Shown: piece by piece, positions 1-8,046 of the stretch | Numbering within the stretch: position 1 is the stretch's first letter | How the letters are laid out: each line of letters starts with the position of its first letter | NCBI RefSeq assembly: GCF_020515525.1 | Contig: NZ_JAIYEP010000005.1 | Coordinates: 1 to 64,000 of the forward strand | Source of the DNA: Rhodococcus yananensis | Lineage (GTDB): Bacteria; Actinomycetota; Actinomycetes; Mycobacteriales; Mycobacteriaceae | DNA: 64,000 nt | Direction of reading: 5' to 3' | Position numbers and translations under genes: made by a program | Notes under the pieces: model-generated | Told to the model about the DNA's origin: nothing | The model's database searches: none | What the model saw: only the letters and a program-made list of their open reading frames with translations

Positions 1-116
1 CCGATCCGCCGCCCACTGCCGTCGGGCACCCACCGGCGCCTGGCGTGTCTGCTTGTTGCTGTGTCCCATCGCACACCTCCGTCATCGAGGTGTTGCGACG
101 ACCGATTGAATCCACC

Positions 117-314
117 CTGTGCTCCGCGATCACTGTGGAAGAAGACCCCGCGCACGTCCCCACCCCGAGTGAGGACGGCCATCGCAAGCGCGTCGGTGAC
201 CAACTCGGTACGCATGTGCTCGGCGATGGACCACCCCACCACCCGACGTGAACAGATGTCGATCACCGTCGCCGAATACAACCACGACGATCCCACCGGA
301 ATGTAGACATCCCA
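117..314 (-). pseudogene. DDE (rve-type) integrase remnant of an IS3-like transposase
   Basis: A 66-codon open stretch reads like the middle of an IS3-family integrase core: a YIPVGSSWLYSATVID strand, then VVGWSIAEHMRTELVTDAL, then the second catalytic Asp in FHSDRGAQ. The usual YTSxxF continuation is missing. After Gln at 117-119 the sequence switches to unrelated codons, so the catalytic Glu is lost. There is no start codon or N-terminal HTH part. It abuts the IS110-type fragment at 328 and belongs to a decayed mobile region. Family assignment is from motifs only. Confidence 0.65.
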
Positions 315-327
315 CGCGAGTCACATG

Positions 328-885
328 TCAAGCGGCCGCCGGCTGAGCTTCCCTCGGGAGGTCGGGCCAGGCGGCGTGACCATCCCAGGGTTCGCCATGC
401 TGCAGGCACCACCACAATCGTCCGAGAAGCTTGTTGGCGAGGTTGCGCAGCGCCGCATTGTGGTGGTCTCCGGCGGCCCGGCGTTTGCCGTAGTGTGCGC
501 GGGCGCCGACCGATTTGGTGAGCGCTACGAACGCCCACCAATGACAGGCGTCACCGAGTCGCTTGTTGCGGACCTTGCGGGCTTTGACGTAGTGCGAGCG
601 CCCCGAAGCCCGGGTGATCGGCGCGGTACCCGCAAAGGCCCGGAGTCCGGCAGCGGTGGTGAACCGTGTTGGATCATCGCCGATTTCGGCGAGGACTCGG
701 GCTGCAAGGATCGGCCCGAGGCCCGGAACCGACCGGAGGATCGGCGCCCATGGGTGCGTGTCGAATGCGCGTGCCAGCTCGTTTTCGAGCGCGTCCACGG
801 CCTGGTGCATCGACGCGATGATGCCCAGCAACCCGGTGGTCGCCGCACCCAGCGCCGCTTCGACCTGCGGTGGCTGACGCAGAGC
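328..885 (-). pseudogene. IS110-family transposase, C-terminal remnant
   Basis: The last 180 or so residues match the C-terminal Transposase_20 part of IS110 transposases: PGLGPILAARVLAEIGDD, a helix-hairpin-helix-like stretch, then FAGTAPITRASG with the conserved Ser, and a basic tail ending at the stop at 328. The N-terminal DEDD RuvC-like catalytic domain is absent. Upstream of about 880 the frame is only antisense to the neighbouring recombinase gene. The element is therefore truncated and cannot transpose by itself. It lies between an IS3-like fragment and a fused recombinase, as expected for nested insertions and deletions. Confidence 0.8.
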
Positions 886-979
886 TGGGGCCTTCCCAGG
901 TCGTCGCCGCCCATGATGTGGGCGGCCGTCCGGCGGTGATCCGGCTGCTGCGCACCGCGGAGCCGTTCGAGTCGCATGT

Positions 980-2173
980 GTGCCGCGGGGCCCGGCCCCG
1001 CACCGCCTCGGCCGCGCCGTTGTGCGCTCGATCCGCAAGAACGGCAACCTGTCCGACACGGCGTTGTCGGGGAGCGCGGTGAACCAGATCATCCGCCGCC
1101 GTGCCGCACACGCCGGCTACGACCCCGAACTCGTGGCGCAGTTGGGTGGGCATTCGCTGCGGGCCGGGTTCGTCACCCAAGCGTTCCGCAACGGCGCCTC
1201 GGCGCCGGAGGTGCTGGTGCCGGCGCGGTATCGGCACGACTGGGCCCTGTTCACCGACTGGTGTCACGCGAGCGACCACTCCCCCATGCCCGCCGCCCCG
1301 GAGACACTCGCGCTGTTCCTGCGCGAACACCCGGCCGCGGCCACGACGCAGCGGCGCCGGGTGTCGGCGATCAACACAGTCCACACGCGTCACGGGTACT
1401 CCGCGCCTGGTCGCAGCGAAGAGGTGCGCCGCCGTCTCGACACCAGTCGCGCCGATCGTGTCGACCGGCTCGCCGAGACTCTGCTGCAGCAGGCGACCGA
1501 ACTGCCGACCGCCGGGTGGCCGACCGGACTGTTCGGCCGCCGCGACGCGCTACTGCTGGTCCTGGCCGCGACCGGTATGCGTTTCACCGAGGCGACTCGG
1601 CTTCGCCGCTGCGACGTCATCGTCGACACCGGGATAGTCGTGGCCACCACCCGCGAGGGTGAACGGTTCTGTCTGACTGCAGATCCCGAGACCTGCGAGA
1701 ATCCGGCCGTGTCGATCTTCCGCCGATGGGCGGAGATCCACGCGTTCCTCGATGAGCATCACAGCACCGATCTGCTGCGGCAGCATCTGCTCGAGTCGGG
1801 TGACGTGGTGCGGGAGCCGCTCACGGGGCGGCGGGGACGGCAGCCGTTGTTGGTGCCGATCGACCGCTGGGGGCATCTGCCGTATGGCGAGTCGATGACG
1901 TCGCAGTCGGTGTCGGCGCTGGTGCGGGCGTATGTGTCCGGACATGCCCCGATACGCAAGGCGCTGCCGATGCGCCAGCGCAAGCACGACGATGCCTCCA
2001 GCAGTTGGATTGAGCCTGCGATCGAGCTCGACCAGTCCTACTACGAACGAGGCACCGCTGCCCGCCGCCGCGACCACGACAGCTTCGAGGGCCTCGGTGA
2101 TGTCTTCGACGAGATCGCAGACCGTGCCGATGCGCTGTTCGATGAACTCCTCGCGGTGCTGGACGGACTGTAA
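980..2173 (+). CDS. Recombinase-like protein fused to the tail of a second tyrosine recombinase
   Basis: The 397-residue frame has two parts. Residues about 10-75 resemble the end of a tyrosine-recombinase catalytic domain, with helix SAVNQIIRRRAAHAGYD and the box GGHSLRAGFVTQA (HxLR), but stop before the later His/Trp and the Tyr nucleophile. From residue about 80 (ARYRHDWALFTDWC) a new SAM-like core-binding domain begins, followed by an Arg-I-like region (ATGMRFTEATRLRRCDV) and a charged C-terminus. I see no second HxxR box or Tyr in this half, so it looks like the degenerate integrase-like family found on actinobacterial plasmids and islands. The GTG start at 980 has no clear ribosome-binding site. 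The original second gene probably began near 1210, and the fusion probably came from an IS-linked deletion. Strand-transfer activity is doubtful. Confidence 0.6.
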   Translation: MPRGPAPHRLGRAVVRSIRKNGNLSDTALSGSAVNQIIRRRAAHAGYDPELVAQLGGHSLRAGFVTQAFRNGASAPEVLVPARYRHDWALFTDWCHASDHSPMPAAPETLALFLREHPAAATTQRRRVSAINTVHTRHGYSAPGRSEEVRRRLDTSRADRVDRLAETLLQQATELPTAGWPTGLFGRRDALLLVLAATGMRFTEATRLRRCDVIVDTGIVVATTREGERFCLTADPETCENPAVSIFRRWAEIHAFLDEHHSTDLLRQHLLESGDVVREPLTGRRGRQPLLVPIDRWGHLPYGESMTSQSVSALVRAYVSGHAPIRKALPMRQRKHDDASSSWIEPAIELDQSYYERGTAARRRDHDSFEGLGDVFDEIADRADALFDELLAVLDGL

Positions 2174-2270
2174 TCCACGACTCGACATCTCTGAGCCGGC
2201 GTGCCCCCAAACCGCACACCGGATCGCGAAGGTCTTCCTCATGACGGACCCGAGCCGGCATATCGGAGTA

Positions 2271-2299
2271 TTGCGTTTATTTCGATTACTGCGTATATT
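2271..2299 (+). promoter_or_regulatory. Promoter of the antitoxin-PIN pair
   Basis: TTGCGT (2271-2276) and TATATT (2294-2299) are separated by 17 bp inside a short AT-rich patch that stands out from the GC-rich surroundings. Transcription would start near 2306, right at a strong GGAGGAGG Shine-Dalgarno (about 2306-2313) before the ATG at 2320. The repeated ATATTGC words around the boxes could be an autoregulatory operator; that part is inference. Confidence 0.6.
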
Positions 2300-2319
2300 G
2301 CATTTGGAGGAGGTGCGGC

Positions 2320-2754
2320 ATGTCTGCCATCGAAAATCCCAGCACCGTGGAGCAGGAACAGGCACGACAGGCACTCAACGCCCTACGGGACGTCAAACCC
2401 GGCGATAGCACATTCGATGTCACCGTCACCGGGACGTCGGAGGCCGTTCATCTGCCGAGTTCCGCCCTGGAGCTGATCAGAGAGGTCTTGGCGAATATGG
2501 CGGCCGGCCAGGGTGTGACCGTGGTCCCGGCACACGCCGAGCTCACCACCCAGCAGGCCGCCGAACTGCTCAACGTGTCGCGCCCGCACGTGATCAAACT
2601 CCTCGACCAAGGCCACATCCGATACCGGCTGGTGGGCCGGCATCGCCGGATCCTGGCCTCGTCGCTTCTCGAATACCGACGCACCCAGCAGGGCGACGCG
2701 CGTCGTGCCGCCGACGACCTTGCCGCGCTGTCCGAAGAACTCGGACTCCACTGA
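2320..2754 (+). CDS. Excisionase-type HTH antitoxin of a PIN-domain module
   Basis: This 144-residue protein has an N-terminal dimerisation-like half (residues 1-65) and a C-terminal MerR/excisionase-type HTH: LTTQQAAELLNVSRPHVIKLLDQGHIRYRLVGRHRRI at about residues 75-115. In actinobacteria such proteins are typically encoded directly upstream of PIN-domain RNases and act as antitoxin and autorepressor. The next gene starts 1 bp after this stop and encodes a PIN-like N-terminus, which supports that pairing. An AT-rich promoter and GGAGGAGG ribosome-binding site precede the gene. With the toxin truncated, it may now be an orphan. Confidence 0.75.
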   Translation: MSAIENPSTVEQEQARQALNALRDVKPGDSTFDVTVTGTSEAVHLPSSALELIREVLANMAAGQGVTVVPAHAELTTQQAAELLNVSRPHVIKLLDQGHIRYRLVGRHRRILASSLLEYRRTQQGDARRAADDLAALSEELGLH

Positions 2755-2755
2755 C

Positions 2756-3034
2756 GTGACCTTCACCGTGCTCTACGACGCGAATGTGCTGTACCCGAAC
2801 GTGCTTCGCGACGTACTGATTCGCCTTGCCCAGACCGGACTTGTGCACGCCCGGTGGACCGAGAAGATTCTCGACGAAACGTTCCGCAATCTGGCTGCCG
2901 ACCGACCGGACATCCCCACCGACACTCTGAGCAGGCTGCGGGCATCAACGCCGGGAAGCGCCCGCGTACGCATAGCAGCATCTGCTGCCGGATACGTTGA
3001 CACGCTGCGCGAGCGGATCGAGTCAAGGCACTGA
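2756..3034 (+). pseudogene. PIN-domain toxin, truncated
   Basis: A GTG start 1 bp after the antitoxin stop opens a 92-residue frame. Residues 1-62 fit a VapC-like PIN protein: TVLYDANVLYPNVLRDVLIRLAQ with the first acidic active-site residue (D8), then RWTEKILDETFRNL with a second acidic position. After about residue 62 the sequence turns Ser/Ala/Arg-rich and matches nothing expected. The region carrying the third and fourth acidic residues (the DxxDRHVLAAA part) is missing, and full-length relatives have about 180 residues. A frameshift or deletion near 2945 is likely. I call it a non-functional toxin remnant. Confidence 0.65.
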
Positions 3035-3272
3035 CCCCAGATGAGGCGGAGCCCGCGAGGCACTACGAGAGCGACCAGCGACCGGAAGTCTCGACCGGTA
3101 CACGATGGGGAATTGCCTCCGATGCGGGCACTCGCCGCTGCGGGTGCGAGCACCCTGCGCCGGAGCATGTGGTGTCGACGGGTAGACAGCGTAATCGGGT
3201 GGGGTTATGAGATGGCGTTCCTGCCGGGGTGGTCCTTCCCGCAGGTGGGTGGCCGGAGTTTCGGATGCGCTC
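3035..3272. other. Non-coding remnant between the mobile region and the chromosomal backbone
   Basis: This stretch lies between the truncated PIN gene and the response-regulator stop. No frame with domain-like content, no transposase end and no clear attachment-site repeat was seen. It probably holds decayed sequence from the PIN gene or the island edge. Confidence 0.4.
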
Positions 3273-3917
3273 TCAGTCCAGGCCCTGCTCGATCGCGTAC
3301 CGGGTCAGTTCCACCCGGTTGGCGAGTTGCAGTTTGCGCAGTGTCGCCTGCACGTGGTTCTCCACGGTGCGATGACTCAGGACCAGTTTCGACGCGATCT
3401 GCTTCGCGGACAGTCCCTTCGCGACGAGCCGCAGCACCTCGGTCTCCCGTTCGGTGAGCGACGGCCCCGCACCACCCTTCGGTCCCGTCGCCGAGATACG
3501 CCGGTACTCGCCCAGTACCAGACCCGCCAGACCGGGAGTGAACACGGCGTGCCCCGCAGCGGTCCGAACGACCGCGTCGACGAGTTCCGGCGCCGAGGCA
3601 CTCTTGACGAGGTAGCCGGACGCACCGGCCTTCACCGCTCCGAGCACGTCGTCACGCTCGGACGACGCGGACAGCACCAGCACCCGGGATCGCGGCGACG
3701 CCGCGAGGACCGATCGGGTCGCGTCGGTGCCGCTGCCGTCGGTCAACGACATGTCCATCAGCACCACGGTGGGCTGCACGACCGCGGCGCGACGACCCGC
3801 AGCGGCGACGCCGTCCGCTTCCGCCACCACCCGGAATCCGGCGGCATCGAGGTCGCGGGCCACCGCCGCACGCCAGATCGGATGGTCGTCGACCACCATC
3901 ACGGTGATCTCAGCCAT
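3273..3917 (-). CDS. NarL/LuxR-family response regulator (partner of the MacS-type kinase)
   Basis: This 214-residue two-domain regulator has a receiver domain (residues 1-120) with the acidic pair DD in MVVDDHPIW, the phospho-acceptor Asp in VVLMDMSL, Ser/Thr in LVLSAS and Lys in YLVKSAS. A GerE-type HTH follows (SLTERETEVLRLVAKGLSAKQIASKL ... RTVENHVQATLRKL). The ATG at 3917 overlaps the kinase stop by 8 bp, so the two are translationally coupled. It should bind DNA after phosphorylation by the kinase. The signal and regulon cannot be read from the window. Confidence 0.93.
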   Translation of the reverse strand: MAEITVMVVDDHPIWRAAVARDLDAAGFRVVAEADGVAAAGRRAAVVQPTVVLMDMSLTDGSGTDATRSVLAASPRSRVLVLSASSERDDVLGAVKAGASGYLVKSASAPELVDAVVRTAAGHAVFTPGLAGLVLGEYRRISATGPKGGAGPSLTERETEVLRLVAKGLSAKQIASKLVLSHRTVENHVQATLRKLQLANRVELTRYAIEQGLD

Positions 3918-5058
3918 GCGACTTCTCCTTCGGTACCCGAATCTCCCAATCTGTGCCCTCACCCGGAGCGGAGTCGAGCACCGCGACCCCACCGAGCCAC
4001 TGTGCACGCCCGACGATGGACTTCGACACACCCATCCGGCCCTGCGCGGTGGCTTCGTCGAGCCGTCCCGCGGCGATCCCGACGCCGTCGTCGCGGATGG
4101 ACAACACGATCTCGTCTCCGAGATCCTCGAGCAACACGAACGCACGCGCGTCGGGTCCGGCGTGCAGCGCGGTGTTGTCCAGTGCGGTCGACGCGAGCGC
4201 CGCGAGTTCCTCGGCGAGGGCTCGGGCGAGGACGACGGGTTCTGCGGGTGCCGACACCGTCACGCTCGCATCGGCGCGGGCGCGCAGCAGCGCCGTCAGA
4301 TCCACGCGTTCACCACCGCGGTCGACGTCGGTGTCCTGCTCCGAGATGAGTCTGCGCAACGCTTCCTCCTGCTCACCGGCCAGCCGCGCGAGGTCGGCGC
4401 CGACCGCGCCGGTCTCGGTCGCGCGACGCTGCACGAGCGCCAGCACCTGGAGGACGCCGTCGTGGACCTGTCGTGCGAGCCGGTCGCGTTCCTCGGTCGC
4501 GGCGGCCACCCGCGCGGCCTGCTCGAGTTGGCGGTGCGCGTGCCGCGCGGTGACCGTGGCGAAGCCCATGGCGACTCCGCACGCCACGAGAACGGGGGCG
4601 GTCGCGTCGCGCCACAGGTCGAGGTTGATCTGGTCGCGGACCACCGCACTGACCGTGGCCATCGCCAGTGCCGATGCGGTACCGACGGCGGGCCCACCGT
4701 AGACGGCCGCGGAGATCACCGAGTTCGCGACCCACAGTGTCGTCGGCATCGTCTGGTGGTTCGAGTACCACTCGTGGTCGGCGACGAGCCGGGTCGCAGC
4801 CATGAGCCCGACGGCGGCGAGTTGGTCGACGATCACGACGATGGTGCGCAGCTGCGGACCGTACGCGAGCAGCCCCGCGGAGACCAGCGACCAGGCGACC
4901 AGCAACGCGACGAAGAACCACGCCAGGTTCGGGTTGGTGTAGTTGCCGACGGTCGAGAAATGGGAGCTGACCGCGTACACCACGGTGACCAGCCGGAACA
5001 CCTGCGCGGCGCGCCACAGTGGTGCGTCGGGATCGGTTCTCCGAACTTCCGCCGTCAT
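3910..5058 (-). CDS. MacS-type sensor histidine kinase
   Basis: The 382-residue membrane kinase has five or six hydrophobic segments in residues 20-170 (DUF5931-like sensor region), then a HisKA_3 dimerisation helix with the phospho-accepting His in RLARQVHDGVLQVLALVQRR, and a HATPase_c domain with the N-box TALDNTALHAG, the DDGVGIA box and a terminal G-box near RMGVSKSIVG. The ATG at 5058 is chosen because GGAGAGG lies 7 bp before it. A much longer read-through frame upstream is only antisense to the cyclase and UPF0104 genes. The response regulator overlaps its end. The architecture matches actinobacterial MacS sensors, whose ligand is generally unknown. Confidence 0.9.
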   Translation of the reverse strand: MTAEVRRTDPDAPLWRAAQVFRLVTVVYAVSSHFSTVGNYTNPNLAWFFVALLVAWSLVSAGLLAYGPQLRTIVVIVDQLAAVGLMAATRLVADHEWYSNHQTMPTTLWVANSVISAAVYGGPAVGTASALAMATVSAVVRDQINLDLWRDATAPVLVACGVAMGFATVTARHAHRQLEQAARVAAATEERDRLARQVHDGVLQVLALVQRRATETGAVGADLARLAGEQEEALRRLISEQDTDVDRGGERVDLTALLRARADASVTVSAPAEPVVLARALAEELAALASTALDNTALHAGPDARAFVLLEDLGDEIVLSIRDDGVGIAAGRLDEATAQGRMGVSKSIVGRAQWLGGVAVLDSAPGEGTDWEIRVPKEKSHG

Positions 5059-5101
5059 GTCGATCCCTCTCCTGGATCCGGCTGGTCCGGGCGTTCCGAT
5101 G

Positions 5102-5128
5102 CCCGGTCGATACCCGGTCGATACCCGG
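5102..5128. repeat. 11-bp direct repeat in a divergent promoter region
   Basis: CCCGGTCGATA occurs twice head to tail and is followed by a third partial CCCGG. It lies between the divergent kinase (start 5058) and cyclase (start 5206). It may be a regulator site or simple slippage; nothing else in the 147-bp gap stands out. Confidence 0.5.
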
Positions 5129-5205
5129 AGAATCCAACCACCGGTGATGACGTACCGAGACCAGGTGGCGGTGTGACCGTTCGCACAATGGTTTGATGGG
5201 AAGTC

Positions 5206-6738
5206 GTGTTGAGGTCCTATCGAGCCGTCGCCGCGACTCTGCGTAGTCGCTGGCCGCTCTACATGGTCTCGATGGGCGCGTCGAATCTGTTCGGCGCGAT
5301 GCTCGTGTTCGCGTTCGTCCGGTACGGCATCCCGTTCGACGAAAGCCAGGGAATCATCGCCGACCGGGTCCGCAATTTCGGGGTGTTCGCCGTGTATCTC
5401 GGGTTCGCCGGGGTGGTGAGTCTGACCGCGGCGGCGACGATGCTGCGCTCGGTGGTGCGCTGGCAGTTGCGGGGTGGCCCGCCGACGCACTCCGAGCAGA
5501 TGGCTGCGCTGCACGCACCGCTCCGGCAGGCCATCGTCCACCTGGTGCTGTGGCTGCTCGGCGGTGTGCTGTTCGTCTTCCTGACCGCGGAGGAGATGCC
5601 GTCGCTGGCGATCGCCGTCGCAACGACCGTCGCGATGGCCGCGACCAGCACCTTCGGGTTCACGTACATGCTCGGCGAACGCATCCTGCGTCCGGTGGCG
5701 GCGCGGGCCCTGAGCGAGGGCAATTTCGACCGGACGATGACACCGGGCGTCGGTACCCGCCTCGCGATGACGTGGGGGTTGGGCACGCTGATGCCGGTCG
5801 CCGGCATCGTCCTGCTGTGTGTCACCCAGCTGACGGCGAAGGAGGACTTCGGCGGCGACGCGCTCGCGTGGTCGGTGCTCGCGCTGGCGGCGGTGGCGAT
5901 CGGGTTGGCTCTCGTGCTGTCGTTGCTGACGTCGTCCCAGATCTCCGACCCGGTCAAGCAACTGCGCTGGGCCATCGAACGGGTGCAGCGGGGCGCGACG
6001 GGTGTGCAGGTCGAGGTGTTCGACGGCAGCGAGATCGGTCGTCTGCAGGTGGGCTTCAACCGGATGATGGCCGAGTCCGACGAGCGGCGCCGGTTGCGCG
6101 AACTGTTCGGTCAGCACGTCGGTGAGGATGTGGCGCGGCGCGCTCTGCAGTACGGCACCGAACTCGGCGGGGAGACCCGGTACGTGGCGGTGCTGTTCGT
6201 CGACATGGTCGGGTCGACCGCGACGGCCGCGGAACGACCGCCCAGTGAGGTCGTGGACCTGCTCAACGAATTCTTCCGAGTGGTCGTCGACGTCGTCGAC
6301 CGGCACCACGGCTTCGTCAACAAGTTCATGGGTGACGCCGCGCTGGTGATCTTCGGTGCTCCCCTCGACCGTCCGGACGCACCGACGGCGGCGCTCGCCG
6401 CGGCGCGCGAACTGCGATTCGCGCTGAACGAGATCACCGGGCTCGACATCGGGATCGGGGTGTCGGCGGGGCTGGCGGTCGCCGGCAACATCGGTGCCGC
6501 GGAGCGGTTCGAGTACACGGTGATCGGCGACCCGGTGAACGAGGCTTCGCGGCTCACCGAGCTGGCGAAACTGCGGCCGAGCCGGGTGCTGGCGTCGTCG
6601 AGCGCCCTGTACTTCGCCGACGACGAGGAGCGCGGTCACTGGGAGCTCGGGGACGAGGTCCAGCTGCGCGGACGGCGGCGTATGACGCACCTCGCGTGGC
6701 CCTTGCAGTTCCCCGGCTCCGACTCCGCGGACGGGTAG
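5206..6738 (+). CDS. Membrane-bound class III adenylate cyclase with HAMP domain
   Basis: The 510-residue protein has six predicted membrane helices (residues about 20-250), a HAMP segment (SDPVKQLRWAIERVQ to about 300) and a class III cyclase catalytic domain (about 320-490). Catalytic features are complete: metal Asp in VLFVDMVGST, the Lys and second Asp in NKFMGDAALVIFG, and the transition-state Asn/Arg in GDPVNEASRL. This architecture matches the M. tuberculosis Rv1318c-Rv1320c/Rv3645 type. It converts ATP to cAMP, probably in response to a membrane signal. The GTG at 5206 has a closely spaced GGGAAG before it, so the exact start is uncertain. A hairpin overlaps the stop codon. Confidence 0.92.
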   Translation: MLRSYRAVAATLRSRWPLYMVSMGASNLFGAMLVFAFVRYGIPFDESQGIIADRVRNFGVFAVYLGFAGVVSLTAAATMLRSVVRWQLRGGPPTHSEQMAALHAPLRQAIVHLVLWLLGGVLFVFLTAEEMPSLAIAVATTVAMAATSTFGFTYMLGERILRPVAARALSEGNFDRTMTPGVGTRLAMTWGLGTLMPVAGIVLLCVTQLTAKEDFGGDALAWSVLALAAVAIGLALVLSLLTSSQISDPVKQLRWAIERVQRGATGVQVEVFDGSEIGRLQVGFNRMMAESDERRRLRELFGQHVGEDVARRALQYGTELGGETRYVAVLFVDMVGSTATAAERPPSEVVDLLNEFFRVVVDVVDRHHGFVNKFMGDAALVIFGAPLDRPDAPTAALAAARELRFALNEITGLDIGIGVSAGLAVAGNIGAAERFEYTVIGDPVNEASRLTELAKLRPSRVLASSSALYFADDEERGHWELGDEVQLRGRRRMTHLAWPLQFPGSDSADG

Positions 6739-6746
6739 CCCGTCCG
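6728..6746 (+). terminator. Hairpin with the cyclase stop codon in its loop
   Basis: CGGACGGG and CCCGTCCG form a perfect 8-bp stem, and the 3-nt loop is the TAG stop of the cyclase. There is no T-run. It could act as an intrinsic terminator of the U-less actinobacterial type or an RNA-stability element before the next gene, which has its own promoter-like box. Confidence 0.45.
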
Positions 6747-6766
6747 GCTCCGCGACGCGGTGTGGA

Positions 6767-6772
6767 TACCCT
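6767..6772 (+). promoter_or_regulatory. -10 box of a probable leaderless promoter
   Basis: TACCCT is followed by exactly 6 bp and then the GTG at 6779, so transcription would start at the first base of the start codon. No Shine-Dalgarno precedes the gene. The surrounding GGATACCCTGG word recurs before the DUF3054 gene at 8631. Confidence 0.5.
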
Positions 6773-6778
6773 GGTCCG

Positions 6779-7918
6779 GTGGCCCGGAACCACGACGACC
6801 CACCCGGCCCCGCCGCTGAACCGCGGCGGGGCCGCTTCGGGTGGGTCCGGTGGGCGCTGGGGTTCGCGCTCGCCGCGTTGCTGACGGCCGAGACCCTGTA
6901 CCTGTGGCCGACGATGAGTTCGTCGTGGCGGGCGTTGACCGACATGAGCTGGGGTTGGGTCGTCGCATGCGTGTTCGCGCAGATGATCTCGCTGGTCGGA
7001 TTCACCGGAATGCAGCAGCGACTGCTGCGGGCCGCCGGTGTGTACGTCGGGCATCTGCGGGCGACGTCCGTGGTGTACGCATCCACGGCGATCGCCGTGA
7101 CCATGCCCGCCGGGACGGTGTTCTCGACGGCGTTCACGTACCGGCAGACCCGTCGGTGGGGTGCGACTCCGGTCGTCGCGTCGTGGCAGCTCGCGGTGGC
7201 GGGTGTCATTTCGACGGGCACGCTCACGGCGCTGGGTGTCTGCGGTGCGCTGGCGGTCGGGTCCAGCGCCAGCCCGCTGACCCTGGCGTTGTCCCTGGCG
7301 GGTGTGACGGCCCTCGGATACGGGCTGCGGCACGTGGTGCGGAACCCGTCGTCGATCGAATCCACCGGTGTCCGGATCCTCGGTGTGTACAACCGCGTCC
7401 GCAAGAGACCCCACGGTACGGGGTCCGATGCGCTCGCACGCGCGCTGGCGCAACTGGAGGCCGTCGAACTACGTCGGCGGGACGCCGCCGGGGCGCTGGC
7501 CTGGTCCGGTGTGCATCGCGTGTTCGATGCGGCCTGTCTCGGGTTGGCGTGCCTCGCGGTGGGCGGGCAGCCCACGGCGGCGGGACTGCTGATCGCCTTC
7601 GCCGCGGCGAAGGCCGTCGGCAGTGTGCCGTTGGCTCCCGCCGGCCTGGGATTCGTCGACGGCACGCTGATCGCGACGCTCACCGCGGCGGGGCTGAGCG
7701 CATCGCAGTCCCTCGCCGCGGTGTTCGTGTACCGGGTCGTGAGCGTCGTCTTCGTGGCGCTCGTGGGTTGGTCGACGGTCGCTCTGCTGTACCGCGAGGT
7801 GCGGATCGGTCGCGAGTTCGAGGCCGTCGCGGACGGCGGGCCGGCAGCGGGCACCGCTCCGCGGCCGGTCGCGGTCCCCGAGGCGGACGGCGGGGTCGGG
7901 AGCGCCGCCCCCACCTGA
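6779..7918 (+). CDS. UPF0104 / LPG-synthase-type flippase-like membrane protein
   Basis: This 379-residue integral membrane protein of the lysylphosphatidylglycerol-synthase TM family (UPF0104) starts with a short basic cytosolic tail and then has about eight hydrophobic segments. Typical family features are the PAGTVFSTAFTYRQ segment, a long cytosolic loop with VYNRVRKR, and the C-terminal GSVPLAPAGLGFVDGTLIATL motif. Family members move or modify lipids or glycolipids; the substrate here is unknown. There is no attached aminoacyltransferase domain, so it is not a complete LPG synthase. The GTG start is supported by the TACCCT box 6 bp upstream. Confidence 0.8.
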   Translation: MARNHDDPPGPAAEPRRGRFGWVRWALGFALAALLTAETLYLWPTMSSSWRALTDMSWGWVVACVFAQMISLVGFTGMQQRLLRAAGVYVGHLRATSVVYASTAIAVTMPAGTVFSTAFTYRQTRRWGATPVVASWQLAVAGVISTGTLTALGVCGALAVGSSASPLTLALSLAGVTALGYGLRHVVRNPSSIESTGVRILGVYNRVRKRPHGTGSDALARALAQLEAVELRRRDAAGALAWSGVHRVFDAACLGLACLAVGGQPTAAGLLIAFAAAKAVGSVPLAPAGLGFVDGTLIATLTAAGLSASQSLAAVFVYRVVSVVFVALVGWSTVALLYREVRIGREFEAVADGGPAAGTAPRPVAVPEADGGVGSAAPT

Positions 7919-7943
7919 CGAGCAACCGATTTCCCAAAACTGG

Positions 7944-8016
7944 TTGACAACGCAACTACAAGGGTGACATGCTGTGCCCAGAAGGTTGAAACTTCAATGA
8001 AAGAAGTTGAAACTTC
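7944..8016 (+). promoter_or_regulatory. yceI promoter with two tandem palindromic operators
   Basis: A consensus TTGACA lies at 7944-7949, with a weak -10 (CATGCT, 7968-7973). Just downstream are GAAGGTTGAAACTTC (7981-7995) and GAAGTTGAAACTTC (8003-8016). The second is GAAGTT/AACTTC around a GA centre, and the first carries one inserted G. Their common word GTTGAAACTTCA repeats at 21 bp, two helical turns, so two dimers would sit on the same face. The layout fits MarR-type repression. No marR gene is present nearby. Confidence 0.65.
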
Positions 8017-8046
8017 ACCTACACCACTGCGCTACGAGGAGTTGCC

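Noticed and set aside
3910-7950. A 1346-codon open frame on the minus strand
   Set aside because: Only the last 382 codons carry kinase domains. The rest is antisense to the cyclase and UPF0104 genes and is a by-product of high GC content.
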